Numbered from the stretch's first letter, positions 35,027 through 44,040 are shown. The stretch: DNA of 64,000 nt from Rhizobium sp. BK650 (GCF_014195325.1 NZ_JACIBK010000003.1:310001-374000), one strand, 5' to 3'. The notes: generated by a model from the letters alone, not told the origin. Made by a program: numbers and translations.

Positions 35027-36811
35027 ATGCATAGCAAGGCCCTGTACACATTCACGGATACGGGCATGCTGCCGGCGGCCTGTTGCGCGCTTCTGTCTGT
35101 GACACGCAACAGTCGACAGAAAGATATGAAGCTTGTCGTCATCGGCATCGACCTGCCCGACGAGCAGAAGGCCAATGTCGCTGATTTCAATACCGTCAAC
35201 GGCGTCGATATCGAGGTCATCGATTTCGCCTTTCCCGCCGATACGCCCGGCACTGAGGGTCGCTGGCGCAAGTCGACGCTTGCGCGCCTCTATCTCGACC
35301 GGCTGATGGGCGAGGGGCTGGAGCGCATTCTCTATCTCGACGCCGATATATTGGCTGTCGGCAATGTCGATCCGATATTCGACGCCGACCTGCACGGCAA
35401 GGCGATCGGCGCGGTCGACGATTACGTCACCGCCTTTCCCGAGAAGATTGGACAGCGCGAGCGTGAGCTCGGTCTTGCTCCGGGATCGCGTTATTTCAAT
35501 GCCGGGGTCTTTCTCTTGGATTGCGCCGCCGTCCGGGCCGGCGGTTTCTTTGAGACGGCGCGGTCGCTTCTGTGTTCGGGGCGGAGCTTTGCCTTCAACG
35601 ACCAGGATATTCTCAACATCGCTTTTAGCGGCCAATGGCAGCGGCTGGACAACCGATGGAATGTCCAGACGGGCATCATGCCTTATATCACCCATCCCGT
35701 GCTGGTGCATTTCACCGGGCGCCGTAAGCCCTGGCATGCTTCCGTCCAGGCGGGGCATTCGCTCTATGCCGGGATCTACTGGGAGATGCTGTCGAAGACG
35801 CATTGGGCGGGGTTCGTCAGCCGGCGCAGCAGCTTCCAGAAAACCTCCGATTACCTCCTGGCCCTCGGCAAGTGCGCCGGCGCGATGAACCGCTCCCGGC
35901 ATCTGAAGGCGCATTTCGGCGCCAGCAACGGAGACGTCATGTCTGACAACTATCCCGGCGCCGCACAAAGCGGAAGCGACCGTTTTCACACGCAGAGCGC
36001 GGAAGGCTGGCAGGCCTTCTTCGACCGCTACTCGCATATCGTTCTGGTCGCCAACAGTGAGGCACTCGATCTGCAGACGATCCGGACCGAATATCCCGAC
36101 GATGCGTTGTTCGTGTTCTTCAACAAGGTATACAAGGTTCTCGACGACAGCTTTCCGGGGCATGCCATTCTCGTGGCACGCAGCGGGATGATGGGCGCCA
36201 ATATCGTCCACCGGCGCGAGGTCGCCGACGTTCTGAAATTCTTCACCACCGACAAATTCCTCGGCATCCTCAATATCCGCACTGCGCCGGAAGAACGGTT
36301 CAGTCCCGCAAGCGCATTCAACGGGGCAAAGGTCCTGCACGGCGATCTCGAACCGCTGATGGCCGGCTACTATCCGCCGGACAAGATACCGACGAGCGGC
36401 TTTGCGCTCGTTGCCTGGATGAAGCAGCTTCAGCTGAAACCGAAAATCGTGCTGGCGGGATTTTCCGGCAAGCGCAGCGCGCGCTGGAAGGTTTTCGATG
36501 TTCACGACTGGACCTTCGAGCGGATCTATTTTCGGCTTCTCGCGCAACGGGGCGCCATTACCAGCGCCGAGCATGCCGGCCCGTCACGTTTCGACATGCT
36601 GAACCGACATTTCCCGGATGCGAAAGACGGGGAGATCCAGGCTGCGATCAACGAAGCGCTGGCCACCCGCCTCGATCATGCGCTCACCCTCATCGACGGG
36701 CTGATGTCGCTCACCAAATGGCAGCGGGCGCTCGATCAGGCCTTTCGCAAGGCGCGCCCGAAGACCCGCAAGCAGCGCGCGCTCGACCGCCAGGCGAAGC
36801 AGGCTTCCTGA
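35027..36811 (+). CDS. Two-domain glycosyltransferase: GT8 plus a sialyltransferase-like C-terminal half
   Basis: The 594-residue protein falls into two halves. Residues 1-290 are a GT8-type transferase: KSTLARLYLDRLMGEGLERI followed by Asp105-x-Asp107 (YLDADIL), then SRYFNAGVFLLDC and NDQDILNIAF. Residues 315-560 are a separate domain with HIVLVANSEALDL, HAILVARSGMMG, SGFALVAWMKQL and KIVLAGFSGKR..VHDWTFE, a pattern like GT29/GT42-type sugar transferases; this assignment is tentative. No signal peptide or membrane segment is seen. It starts a + strand run of surface-sugar genes. The two domains may add successive sugars to one acceptor. Confidence 0.75.
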   Translation: MHSKALYTFTDTGMLPAACCALLSVTRNSRQKDMKLVVIGIDLPDEQKANVADFNTVNGVDIEVIDFAFPADTPGTEGRWRKSTLARLYLDRLMGEGLERILYLDADILAVGNVDPIFDADLHGKAIGAVDDYVTAFPEKIGQRERELGLAPGSRYFNAGVFLLDCAAVRAGGFFETARSLLCSGRSFAFNDQDILNIAFSGQWQRLDNRWNVQTGIMPYITHPVLVHFTGRRKPWHASVQAGHSLYAGIYWEMLSKTHWAGFVSRRSSFQKTSDYLLALGKCAGAMNRSRHLKAHFGASNGDVMSDNYPGAAQSGSDRFHTQSAEGWQAFFDRYSHIVLVANSEALDLQTIRTEYPDDALFVFFNKVYKVLDDSFPGHAILVARSGMMGANIVHRREVADVLKFFTTDKFLGILNIRTAPEERFSPASAFNGAKVLHGDLEPLMAGYYPPDKIPTSGFALVAWMKQLQLKPKIVLAGFSGKRSARWKVFDVHDWTFERIYFRLLAQRGAITSAEHAGPSRFDMLNRHFPDAKDGEIQAAINEALATRLDHALTLIDGLMSLTKWQRALDQAFRKARPKTRKQRALDRQAKQAS

Positions 36812-36859
36812 ACGCGGCCGACATTCGTGACCAAGCAATTGTGCCAAGGAGAAAATGAC

Positions 36860-37546
36860 ATGACCGAGATCGTCAACATCTATGTTGGCTTCGATTCGAA
36901 GGAAGTTATCGCCCATCATGTGCTCTCTCAAAGCATCCTCGAAAAGTCGAGCCTGCCGGTGCGCATCACGCCGATCTACCTGCGCAATATCGAGAGCATC
37001 TTCACGCGCGAGCGCAACGCCCTTCAATCGACCGAGTTCTCCTTTTCGCGCTTTCTGACGCCCTATCTCAGCCAGTATCAGGGCTGGAGCCTGTTCATGG
37101 ATTGCGACATGCTGGCGCGCACCGATATTGCCGAGCTCTGGGCGCTGCGCGACGATCGCCATTCGCTCATGTGCGTCAAGCACGATTATCAGCCGAAGGT
37201 GGAGACGAAGTTTTTCGGTCAGGTGCAGACGAAATACGAAAAGAAGAACTGGTCGAGCCTGATCCTCTTCAACAACGCGAAATGCACGGCGCTGACGCCC
37301 GACTATGTCAACACCGCGACCGGGCTGCAGCTCCATCAGTTCAAGTGGCTGGACGGCGACCACCTGATCGGCGAGTTGCCAGTCACCTGGAACTATCTCG
37401 TCAACGAATATGACAAGCGCGATGACGCCAAGATCGTGCATTTCACCGATGGCGGACCCTATTTCGACGAATACCGCGATGACGATTACGCCGAGGAGTG
37501 GTTCGCCACGCGCGAGCGCATGCTATACGTCCAGCAGCGGGGCTGA
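36860..37546 (+). CDS. GT8-like glycosyltransferase
   Basis: The 228-residue protein starts at ATG 36860, 7 nt after AAGGAG. VNIYVGFDSKEVIAHHVLSQ is the nucleotide-sugar strand-helix, Asp81-x-Asp83 (LFMDCDML) the metal site, and WSSLILFNNAKC and HLIGELPVTWNYLVNEYD the acceptor region. It lies 48 bp downstream of the two-domain transferase and is probably in the same operon. It should add a hexose or related sugar to a surface polysaccharide in the cytosol. Confidence 0.82.
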   Translation: MTEIVNIYVGFDSKEVIAHHVLSQSILEKSSLPVRITPIYLRNIESIFTRERNALQSTEFSFSRFLTPYLSQYQGWSLFMDCDMLARTDIAELWALRDDRHSLMCVKHDYQPKVETKFFGQVQTKYEKKNWSSLILFNNAKCTALTPDYVNTATGLQLHQFKWLDGDHLIGELPVTWNYLVNEYDKRDDAKIVHFTDGGPYFDEYRDDDYAEEWFATRERMLYVQQRG

Positions 37547-37655
37547 CGGGTGCCGGAATATGGTGAGCGCCTTCATAGCTGGGGGCGCTTCAAAACCGGG
37601 CTTGCGGGCGGCAGACGAATAAGGTTTCGTGGCCGCGTTTCAGCAGGACCCCAGC

Positions 37656-38447
37656 ATGCCCATGTTTTTCTTCGCGAAGATTTTCTGGATCGCTTCCCAG
37701 CCGGTGACGATCTGTTTCCTCCTGATGGCGGCGAGCGTGTTCCTGATGCTCTTTTCCTTCCGGCGGCTCGCTGTTGCCGCGGGGCTGCTGTCGCTGCTGC
37801 TCGTCTTCGTCAGCTTCTACACCACGGCGGGCGCGCTGATCGTGCAGGAGCTCGAAGATCGCTTTCCGCGGCCGGCAGCACCCGCCGATGTCGCCTGCAT
37901 CATCGTGCTCGGCGGCGGCATCCCGACGCTGGTCGACGGCGCGCGCGGCGGCTACGATCTCGATGATGGCGGTGACCGCTATATCGAGACGGTGCGGCTT
38001 GCCGGCCTTTACCCCAATGCGAAGGTCATCATGTCCGGCGGCGATGGCAGCCTTGAAGGCGTCGGGATGAAGGAAGCGGATGTCATTCGCCGGATGTTCG
38101 ACGATTTCCATATCGATCCGGCCCGCGTCGAATATGACGCGGAATCGCGCGACACTTATGAAAACGCCATCAATGTTCGCGTGATCCTGCAGCGGCTGAA
38201 CCTTTCCCGCTGCCTGCTGGTGACGTCGGGCTTCCATATGCCCCGGGCCGTCGCGATCTTCCGCAATCTCGGCATGGAGGTCACTCCTTGGGTCGCCGAT
38301 TACCGCACGACGGGAGAGGAGGGCCTGAAGGTGACGGTCGCCTATCCGCTCATCAATGCCGGGCTGCTGAGCACCGGCGTGCGCGAATGGATCGGCATCG
38401 TCGCCTACTATTTCGCTGGCCGTGTTGCGACGCTTTACCCGCAATGA
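37656..38447 (+). CDS. YdcF/ElyC-family (DUF218) membrane protein
   Basis: The protein of about 263 residues has two N-terminal membrane segments (PVTICFLLMAASVFLML; AAGLLSLLLVFVSFYTTA) and a DUF218 domain: CIIVLGGGI, ETVRLAGLYPNAKVIMSGGDG, SRDTYENAINV and LVTSGFHMPRAV. ElyC of this family affects peptidoglycan/lipid-carrier metabolism in E. coli; members are thought to act at the membrane on an unknown substrate. The start is either GTG 37629 or ATG 37656; I prefer the latter. It lies within the glycosyltransferase run, which suggests a link to envelope sugars. Confidence 0.82.
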   Translation: MPMFFFAKIFWIASQPVTICFLLMAASVFLMLFSFRRLAVAAGLLSLLLVFVSFYTTAGALIVQELEDRFPRPAAPADVACIIVLGGGIPTLVDGARGGYDLDDGGDRYIETVRLAGLYPNAKVIMSGGDGSLEGVGMKEADVIRRMFDDFHIDPARVEYDAESRDTYENAINVRVILQRLNLSRCLLVTSGFHMPRAVAIFRNLGMEVTPWVADYRTTGEEGLKVTVAYPLINAGLLSTGVREWIGIVAYYFAGRVATLYPQ

Positions 38448-38538
38448 GCGGCCTGCTTGCATCGGAACCCTTTTGCGCGCCTCGAAACATAGTTATATGT
38501 GCGCTGATATGGTAGGCATGGAGCGCCAGGGAGCTCAC

Positions 38539-39336
38539 TTGAGAATATTGATCATCAGCCGCAAGGCAGACGAGGTTCGGCGGAGCTTCCAGATCCGGCA
38601 ACTGGCCGCACTTGGCCTCACCTTCGAATTTTTCGACGCATTCGAAGCGGCGGACCTGTCGGCCGAGGAGTGTCAGACCGCTGCCAGCAACTGGCCGAGC
38701 CCGACGCGGCGGCAGGACATTGCCTGCTTCCTGTCGCATCGCAAGGCTTGGCAAGCGGTGATCGAGCATGGCGCAAAGACGCTCATTCTCGAAGACGATG
38801 CGGTGCTGTCAGATGATATCGCGGCCGTTATTGCCGCTATCGAGGCTCGCAAGGATGCCTGGAACAACGTCTACGACCTCGAATTTGCGCCGCGCCGCCA
38901 TATCCTCAACCGCCAGCGCGCCTGGCAGGACGAAGCCGGCCGTTTCGGCGCGACCCGCGTCTATCAGAACCGGGTGGGGACCGCGGGCTATGTCATCGGC
39001 CCCGAGGCGGCAAAACGCGCGTTGGCTGACACCACAAGCTATTCGCTGATCGATGCGCATTTCTGGCACCGCTCCTGGCTTGCAGCCTATCAGATCGAGC
39101 CGGCGCCGGTGATCCAGCAGCGATTTCTGGAAGGTGAGGCCGAGAGCGGCGATTTCGTTCGCCCGGAAAAGGACCAAGTCTTCCTGCCGCTCAGCAAGCT
39201 GCGCAAGCTCGCGCGCCGGCTGGAGCTCGAAAGCATCAAGGCGAGGAATCTCGTCCTCGGCTTCTTCGTGGGGCAGAAGAGAGATGTTCTTGTCGATCGC
39301 TCCAGGTTTAATGCCGGCGTGGTGAAATCAGCTTAG
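38539..39336 (+). CDS. Glycosyltransferase family 25 (LPS-type)
   Basis: I use TTG 38539 because GGGAG lies just before it and the product then begins RILIISRKADE, the usual start of GT25; ATGs at 38509 and 38518 are alternatives. The 265-residue protein has IACFLSHRKAWQ and LILEDDAVL, the two main GT25 blocks, and TAGYVIGPEAAKR in the C-terminal half. Members transfer galactose or glucose to LPS core or other surface glycans. It closes the surface-sugar cluster (35.0-39.3 kb). Confidence 0.85.
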   Translation: MRILIISRKADEVRRSFQIRQLAALGLTFEFFDAFEAADLSAEECQTAASNWPSPTRRQDIACFLSHRKAWQAVIEHGAKTLILEDDAVLSDDIAAVIAAIEARKDAWNNVYDLEFAPRRHILNRQRAWQDEAGRFGATRVYQNRVGTAGYVIGPEAAKRALADTTSYSLIDAHFWHRSWLAAYQIEPAPVIQQRFLEGEAESGDFVRPEKDQVFLPLSKLRKLARRLELESIKARNLVLGFFVGQKRDVLVDRSRFNAGVVKSA

Positions 39337-39347
39337 GTGGGCACGAG

Positions 39348-39842
39348 GTGAGTGCCGGCGTGGTGTCTGAAGTTTCCGTCACTATCGAACCGGCGCTGCA
39401 GCACGAAGTTTCGGCGCTTCTGGCGCAGTCGGATTCTGTCGCCGCAGCGCTCTATCCGGGCGAATACCGTCGGCCGATCACTGCGGAGTCGCTGGCAAAA
39501 CCGGGTACGCATGTACTCATCGCGCGTCTCGCCGACAGGGCGGTCGGACTTTGTGTGCTGTTTGAGCGAGGTGACGGCACCACGGAACTGAAGCGTATGA
39601 TCGTGGATGCCGGTATGCGGGGTGCTGGTATCGGTATGGCACTGCTTCGGCGAGCGGAAGCTCAGGCCCTGACGCTCGCAGCAGAGACCATGCTGCTCGA
39701 AGTTGGAACACGCAACATCGAAGCACAACAACTGTATCGTCGCGGCGGGTACAAGCCATGTCAGCCTTTTGCACCCTATACGGCGACGCCCATAAGCCAC
39801 TTCATGAGGCGGCAGCTGATTGAGGCCGTATCGGGACGGTAA
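39348..39842 (+). CDS. GNAT-family N-acetyltransferase
   Basis: The 164-residue protein has the GNAT core: GLCVLFERGDGTTELKRMIVDAGMRGAGIGMALLRRAEAQA includes the acetyl-CoA pyrophosphate loop (RGAGIG), and LEVGTRNIEAQQLYRRGGYKPC is the C-terminal strand-helix of the fold. The start is GTG 39348, 9 bp after the GT25 stop, so it may be read through from the cluster. Substrate unknown; proteins of this form often acetylate small amines or amino acids. Confidence 0.85.
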   Translation: MSAGVVSEVSVTIEPALQHEVSALLAQSDSVAAALYPGEYRRPITAESLAKPGTHVLIARLADRAVGLCVLFERGDGTTELKRMIVDAGMRGAGIGMALLRRAEAQALTLAAETMLLEVGTRNIEAQQLYRRGGYKPCQPFAPYTATPISHFMRRQLIEAVSGR

Positions 39843-39904
39843 CATGATACCACTGATTGACATAAGGGAGGCATGAAACAGGTGGTGCGGCGGCACACCG
39901 CCCA

Positions 39905-39933
39905 TTGACACCTATCCACATATCTCGTATCTG
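39905..39933 (+). promoter_or_regulatory. Consensus-like sigma-70 promoter
   Basis: A perfect -35 (TTGACA at 39905-39910) and a -10-like TATCTG (39928-39933) are separated by exactly 17 nt. Transcription would start near 39940 and run into the terminator at 39988-40018. Confidence 0.5.
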
Positions 39934-39937
39934 CTAG

Positions 39938-40018
39938 GCCATGCCAGTCTTCTGGCCGTAAGCGTTTGACGTCAAGCAACGCACTTATCGATCCTCGCCG
40001 GTCGGAGTGCGTTTTTTT
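39938..40018 (+). ncRNA. Candidate orphan small RNA of about 80 nt
   Basis: The stretch between a strong promoter and an intrinsic terminator has no open frame. It starts with a hairpin (GCCAG-TCTT-CTGGC inside GGCC..GGCC). A TTGACGTCAA palindrome follows. It ends with CGCACTT...GAGTGCG (7 bp, 18-nt loop) followed directly by seven T. This is the layout of small trans-acting RNAs in alphaproteobacteria, but I cannot assign it to a named family. It lies 36 bp upstream of the MFS gene, so a 5' leader acting as an attenuator is the alternative. Confidence 0.5.
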
Positions 40019-40053
40019 GTGCCCGTCGACGAGGGAACAGCCAGGAGGTTTTC

Positions 40054-41241
40054 ATGGCTTTCCGTCTTACCGATGATCGCGAGCAGGCAAGGCTTTACCT
40101 GCTGACGGCGATCCTCTTCATCTCCTATCTCTGCGTTGCGATCGCGCTTCCGGTCGTGCCTGTGTTCGTGACGAGCGCGCTTGGCCTTGGCAATGGCTGG
40201 GCGGGCCTTGGTGTCGGCATTGCCTTTCTCGCCACTATTCTTACCCGCGGCTATGCGGGCGAGTTAGCAGACAGCAGGGGCGCCAGGGTTGCCGTGCAAC
40301 GCGGCCTGGTGTTCTATGCGGCGGGTGCGCTGATCTCGCTTGCGGCTGGGCTCTTGCAGCAGGCGCCACAGTCGGCCTTCGCCGCCCTCGCTGCCGGGCG
40401 GCTTCTGATCGGACTCGGCGAAAGCCTCGTTGCTGTCGGTGTCATTGCCTGGGGTATCGGGATCGTCGGGCCGCAGCGTTCCGGCCGGGTGCTGGCGCTT
40501 ATCGGCGCGGCGATCTACGGGGCGCTCGGTCTTGGCGGGCCGCTCGGACTGCTATTGCTTGACCATCTCGGCTTTGCCGGCACGATGGCCGTCAGCGCCG
40601 TGCTGCCCCTGCTGGGGCTTGCTGCGATCCGCAGCGTTCCCGCCGTAGCCGCCCATCCGGGCAGGGAGCGCCCGCCGCTTGCCGCCGTCATCGGCCGCAT
40701 CTGGGTACACTGTTTGATCGTCTGCCTGCAGGGCATGGGCTTTGCCGCGATCGGCTCCTTCTTCACCCTTTATTTCCGTGACCTCGGCTGGGATCATGCC
40801 GGCCTCGGGCTGACGGCCTTCGGCTGCGGCTTCGTGCTGGTGCGCCTCGTCTTCGGCCATCTGCCGGATCGTTATGGCGGGTTGGCTGTTGCCGTCGTCT
40901 CGCTTGCGGTCGAAGCCATCGGCCAGTTGCTGATCTGGAGTGCTGCCGATCCGATCGTGGCGCTGATCGGCGCCTTCATGACCGGCCTCGGCTGCTCGAT
41001 GATCTTTCCCGCTATGGGGCGTGAAGTTGTGCATCTCGTGGCGCCACATCTGCGCGGCACGGCGCTTGGGGGATTTTCGGCCTTTCAGGATCTGGCCTAC
41101 GGGCTGACCGGGCCGCTGGCCGGCATGCTTGCCGATCGGACCGGATATGCGAGCGTGTTCCTGGTCGGCGGGATGACGGCGGTTTGCGGTTTCGCGATTG
41201 CCGTGGCCTTAAGGCGAGGTACGGTGGTCACCGAGGGGTGA
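40054..41241 (+). CDS. MFS transporter (YhhS/arabinose-efflux-like)
   Basis: The 395-residue protein has 12 predicted membrane segments and the MFS A-motif region GYAGELADSRGARVAVQRG between segments 2 and 3, with a second copy (GHLPDRYGG) in the middle. It closely fits the YhhS-like branch of efflux permeases (RLLIGLGESLVAVGVIAWGI; FPAMGREVVHLVAP). AGGAGG precedes the ATG. A drug or sugar exporter in the inner membrane is expected. A candidate small RNA with terminator lies immediately upstream and could regulate it. Confidence 0.9.
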   Translation: MAFRLTDDREQARLYLLTAILFISYLCVAIALPVVPVFVTSALGLGNGWAGLGVGIAFLATILTRGYAGELADSRGARVAVQRGLVFYAAGALISLAAGLLQQAPQSAFAALAAGRLLIGLGESLVAVGVIAWGIGIVGPQRSGRVLALIGAAIYGALGLGGPLGLLLLDHLGFAGTMAVSAVLPLLGLAAIRSVPAVAAHPGRERPPLAAVIGRIWVHCLIVCLQGMGFAAIGSFFTLYFRDLGWDHAGLGLTAFGCGFVLVRLVFGHLPDRYGGLAVAVVSLAVEAIGQLLIWSAADPIVALIGAFMTGLGCSMIFPAMGREVVHLVAPHLRGTALGGFSAFQDLAYGLTGPLAGMLADRTGYASVFLVGGMTAVCGFAIAVALRRGTVVTEG

Positions 41242-41466
41242 TGCATCGGACTTGCATGGATAAGGAGGGGGGCGGAAGCGCCCCTCCGTTCCACCGGAGT
41301 CGAACCAGCGGTCTCGACCCGCCCGAGCTGATCTTCAATATCTCCCGGGCAATGGAGATGGTTCCTCCTGAGGCGACCCCTCTATCGCTTCCATCCTTGG
41401 GGTTGTATAACTACAATAGCAAACGACTATGGTGTATTCCAGGCCTGTTATTCAAGGGAGGATGCC

Positions 41467-41787
41467 TTGTCCAGATCATCGTTGTTTCTATCATTAGCGT
41501 TGGTTGTCGGCCTGTCGGTCCCAACAATATCCGTGCCGACCGAAGCAAGCGCGCAGACCCACGTCTCGATCAGTGTCGGAACCAATCTCAATAGAGGCAG
41601 GGGGATTACCTGCAGTCAGGGCGAGAGGCTGCTCCGCAACCGCGGTTTCAGGGAGGTCAGGCGGATCGACTGCCGTGGTCGCTTCTTCGTTTACCGTGCC
41701 CGGAGAGGCAACGGCCGGTTCGAGATCTCCATACGCCAACGCGATGGCCGCGTTGTGGATATACGTCGCATCGGCGGAAGGTGGTAG
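41467..41787 (+). CDS. Small basic secreted protein
   Basis: The start is TTG 41467 with GGAGG 4 nt before. The 106-residue product has a signal peptide (SLFLSLALVVGLSVPTISV, cleaved about residue 29) and a compact, arginine-rich domain: ITCSQGERLLRNRGFREVRR, IDCRGRFFVYRARR and a final RQRDGRVVDIRRIG. The pattern of two cysteines and a YRARRGxGRFEI strand is seen in small periplasmic proteins of rhizobia, resembling half of a PepSY-like fold. Function unknown. Confidence 0.7.
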   Translation: MSRSSLFLSLALVVGLSVPTISVPTEASAQTHVSISVGTNLNRGRGITCSQGERLLRNRGFREVRRIDCRGRFFVYRARRGNGRFEISIRQRDGRVVDIRRIGGRW

Positions 41788-41944
41788 CGCTGGTAAGGTT
41801 GCACCCCGAACAGCACCGCCAAGGTTAGCGGCATCTGCTAGCGAATTCCGAGCCGTCGAATGGTCTCCGGAGGTAGGGTCAACAGCCTTGCCCTGCGCCG
41901 GCACCGACCCATCTCACTGACGGTCACAACCGGAAACGCTATCC

Positions 41945-42499
41945 ATGCCAACACAGATCCTCTTCATCCAGGGCGCAGGGGAAACTACCCATGACGCATG
42001 GGACAACAAGCTCGTCGACAGCCTCGCCCGCGAACTCGGCGAAGCCCATGCGATCCGTTACCCGCGCATGCCCGACGAAGCCGATCCGCATTATTCCGTC
42101 TGGAAGGCCGCCCTGCTGAAGGAATTCGAAACCCTCGAAGAGGGCGCCATCCTCATCGGTCATTCCTTCGGCGGCACGGTGCTTCTCCACACGCTTGCCG
42201 AAGCGTGGCCGGCATTCGAGCCGGGCGCCGTCATCCTCATCGCGCCGCCCTTCATCGGCGCGGGCGGATGGGAGAGCGACGAGATTTCGGCTTGCGATGA
42301 CTTTGCCGAAAGCCTGCCGGAGGGACTGCCCGTGCTCATCTATCACGGCAGCGAAGACGATACCGTGCCGTTCGCCCATATCGAGCTATATGCCAGGGCG
42401 ATCCCGGATGCGGTCGTCTGCTCTCTGCCGGGACGCGATCACCAGCTCGACAACGATCTCGCCGATATCGCCAAGGATATCCGCTCGCTTGCGGTTTAG
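41945..42499 (+). CDS. Alpha/beta hydrolase (RBBP9/YdeN-like)
   Basis: The 184-residue protein is a small serine hydrolase. Ser in ILIGHSFGGTVL (about residue 73) is the nucleophile, Asp in LIYHGSEDDTVPF and His in LPGRDHQLDNDL complete the triad. It starts QILFIQGAGETTHDAW, like the oxyanion region of RBBP9-type enzymes. No signal peptide, so cytosolic. Natural substrate unknown. It stands alone, transcribed with the neighbours on the + strand. Confidence 0.85.
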   Translation: MPTQILFIQGAGETTHDAWDNKLVDSLARELGEAHAIRYPRMPDEADPHYSVWKAALLKEFETLEEGAILIGHSFGGTVLLHTLAEAWPAFEPGAVILIAPPFIGAGGWESDEISACDDFAESLPEGLPVLIYHGSEDDTVPFAHIELYARAIPDAVVCSLPGRDHQLDNDLADIAKDIRSLAV

Positions 42500-42578
42500 C
42501 CCGCCAGTTCCATCGCTCAACCATTGGCATTGCATCCTCCCGCATCGCTGAAACCAGATCCGATGCAGGAGCTGCCGC

Positions 42579-42788
42579 ATGGTATCGAAATATTCTGGAG
42601 AACGGGGCCGGGCGCCCTTCCGCATGCCGACGCGGACTCATGGCACCTGCCGGGGCGAAGCCATCGGCATGGTCCAGCCGCTTGCCGGTCTCGTGCTTGC
42701 GGCCAGCTTCGTGCTGTCGCTCGCGGGCCGCTATGAAAGCCAGCTTGTCCGCGCAGAGCGTTTCAACCAGGAGGTCGTCGGCCGATGA
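42579..42788 (+). CDS. Small protein with one membrane segment
   Basis: The 69-residue frame starts at ATG 42579, 7 nt after GCAGGAGC, and its stop overlaps the start of the next gene (ATGA). The N-terminus is basic; GMVQPLAGLVLAASFVLSLA is a likely membrane helix; the C-terminus is polar. No family is recognised. The ribosome site and overlap argue that it is translated. Confidence 0.5.
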   Translation: MVSKYSGERGRAPFRMPTRTHGTCRGEAIGMVQPLAGLVLAASFVLSLAGRYESQLVRAERFNQEVVGR

Positions 42789-43102
42789 ATGCCTTCAGCC
42801 TGCGGTTCGATTTCGATGAGCTCATCATCCCCATCCTCGGCCGGAACGACAATGGCCTGCTGCTCTACGGCTCGGCCGCGCTCTCGGGCGGCCATGAAGG
42901 GTTCAGCGTCGAAGCCATCCATCTTGCCGAGGGCACCATGCTGCGCCCGGCCGGGAATACGGAATCCGGCCGGCCGGCACCCTTTGCCGACGAACTTTTC
43001 CGGCGCATCGCCGCTGTCATCGAGAATGACAAGACAGTGCTCGGGCGCCATGCGGCGATGGAATGGGCCGAGCTCGTCGAGCGTCACAGCCAGGTAGCCT
43101 GA
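42785..43102 (+). CDS. Conserved-looking hypothetical protein
   Basis: The 105-residue product, beginning NAFSLRFDFDELIIPILGRN, is acidic with no signal or membrane segment. It is not a family I know. The start overlaps the previous small gene by 4 bp, so the two are coupled. Codon use is that of the chromosome. Function unknown. Confidence 0.65.
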   Translation: MNAFSLRFDFDELIIPILGRNDNGLLLYGSAALSGGHEGFSVEAIHLAEGTMLRPAGNTESGRPAPFADELFRRIAAVIENDKTVLGRHAAMEWAELVERHSQVA

Positions 43103-43284
43103 GCCGGCATTCATGCCAGCTAGGGAAGGAGATCTGGATATTGCCCGCTTTCGCGGCCTGGCAAGTCCTTGAAAAAATTCAATCCCGCACGAATTGTGAT
43201 TGGGGGTAGGAATAATTTCCTTGATTGTTGTCGATGATGGCGGATACAACCTTATGATGGCAGCGAGATTGTAACAGGAGAGTT

Positions 43285-43782
43285 TTGCATGCATGCCTGC
43301 CCGCTCGAACGGAGCGATATCACCAAAATCCAGACGCGCGGCGCCAGTGCGCCATCCGGGCGCTACGGGACAGCCGCTTGAAGGTTTTTCCGGAAGAGCC
43401 TTTGGTTCGCGCCGCGCAGCTTTCAGGCGGCTTCTGCCAGGAGAGGGCGATCGCCGAGGCGAGCGGCCGGGAGTCTGCGCGGTGCAAGGAAACTGAGCAA
43501 GCCGCTTTCGCGCCGGAAGAGGACGCCATGCTCATTGCGCTCGGTCGCGACCTGCATGAGGCTGCCAAGCTTGCGCACCGACGCCTAAAATCGCTGCCCG
43601 ACTATCAGACCATCGCTGCGGAAGCGGCTGCCATCGAGTCGATCCTGCAGCCGGGCGAGGCGATTGCCGATCGTATCCTGTCTCTCGAAGCGGTGACATC
43701 GGAGGGTATCGAAGCCCGGCTGCACGCCGGCCTGTGGAAGCGGGGCGATTATATCTCAGCCTATTTCGGCGTGGTCGTATGA
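43285..43782 (+). CDS. Hypothetical protein, N-terminus uncertain
   Basis: The C-terminal half is convincing: MLIALGRDLHEAAKLAHRRL, LPDYQTIAAEAAAIESILQP and WKRGDYISAYFGVVV, all helical. The 5' end is unclear. A good ribosome site (CAGGAGAG) is 8 nt before ATG 43289, but that frame gives only 30 residues (CPLERSDITKIQTRGASAPS) before a stop. A third frame from 43293 is open for 67 codons. The frame reported here would need TTG 43285 or an internal start such as ATG 43528, which has its own GGAAGAGG. A frameshift near 43380 is possible. Confidence 0.45.
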   Translation: MHACLPARTERYHQNPDARRQCAIRALRDSRLKVFPEEPLVRAAQLSGGFCQERAIAEASGRESARCKETEQAAFAPEEDAMLIALGRDLHEAAKLAHRRLKSLPDYQTIAAEAAAIESILQPGEAIADRILSLEAVTSEGIEARLHAGLWKRGDYISAYFGVVV

Positions 43783-43982
43783 TCAGCCGGAATTGATTTC
43801 AGTGAGCATGTGGCGCGGGTCAGGCGAGCAGGGCGCTAATGCGGGTGCGGGGTATGGAGGCTCTGCTCCAGTTGCTCGGCGAACATAAGGGCGATTGCTG
43901 AGGATGCGGTAGAACCCCTCCCATCTGTGGGGAAGGGTCTTTTTTCGAGGTATGGACGAATCCCAGCCCCTCGAAGCCCTCA

Positions 43983-44014
43983 AAACAAAAACGGCGCCCC
44001 TTGCGGAGCGCCGT
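43983..44014 (-). terminator. Intrinsic terminator of cspA
   Basis: On the minus strand ACGGCGC and GCGCCGT form a 7-bp stem, extended by GGAG/CCCC pairing, followed by TTTTTGTTTTG. It lies 26 bp after the cspA stop. Confidence 0.8.
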
Positions 44015-44040
44015 CGTCTGCCTAAAGCAGTCAAGTCAGA

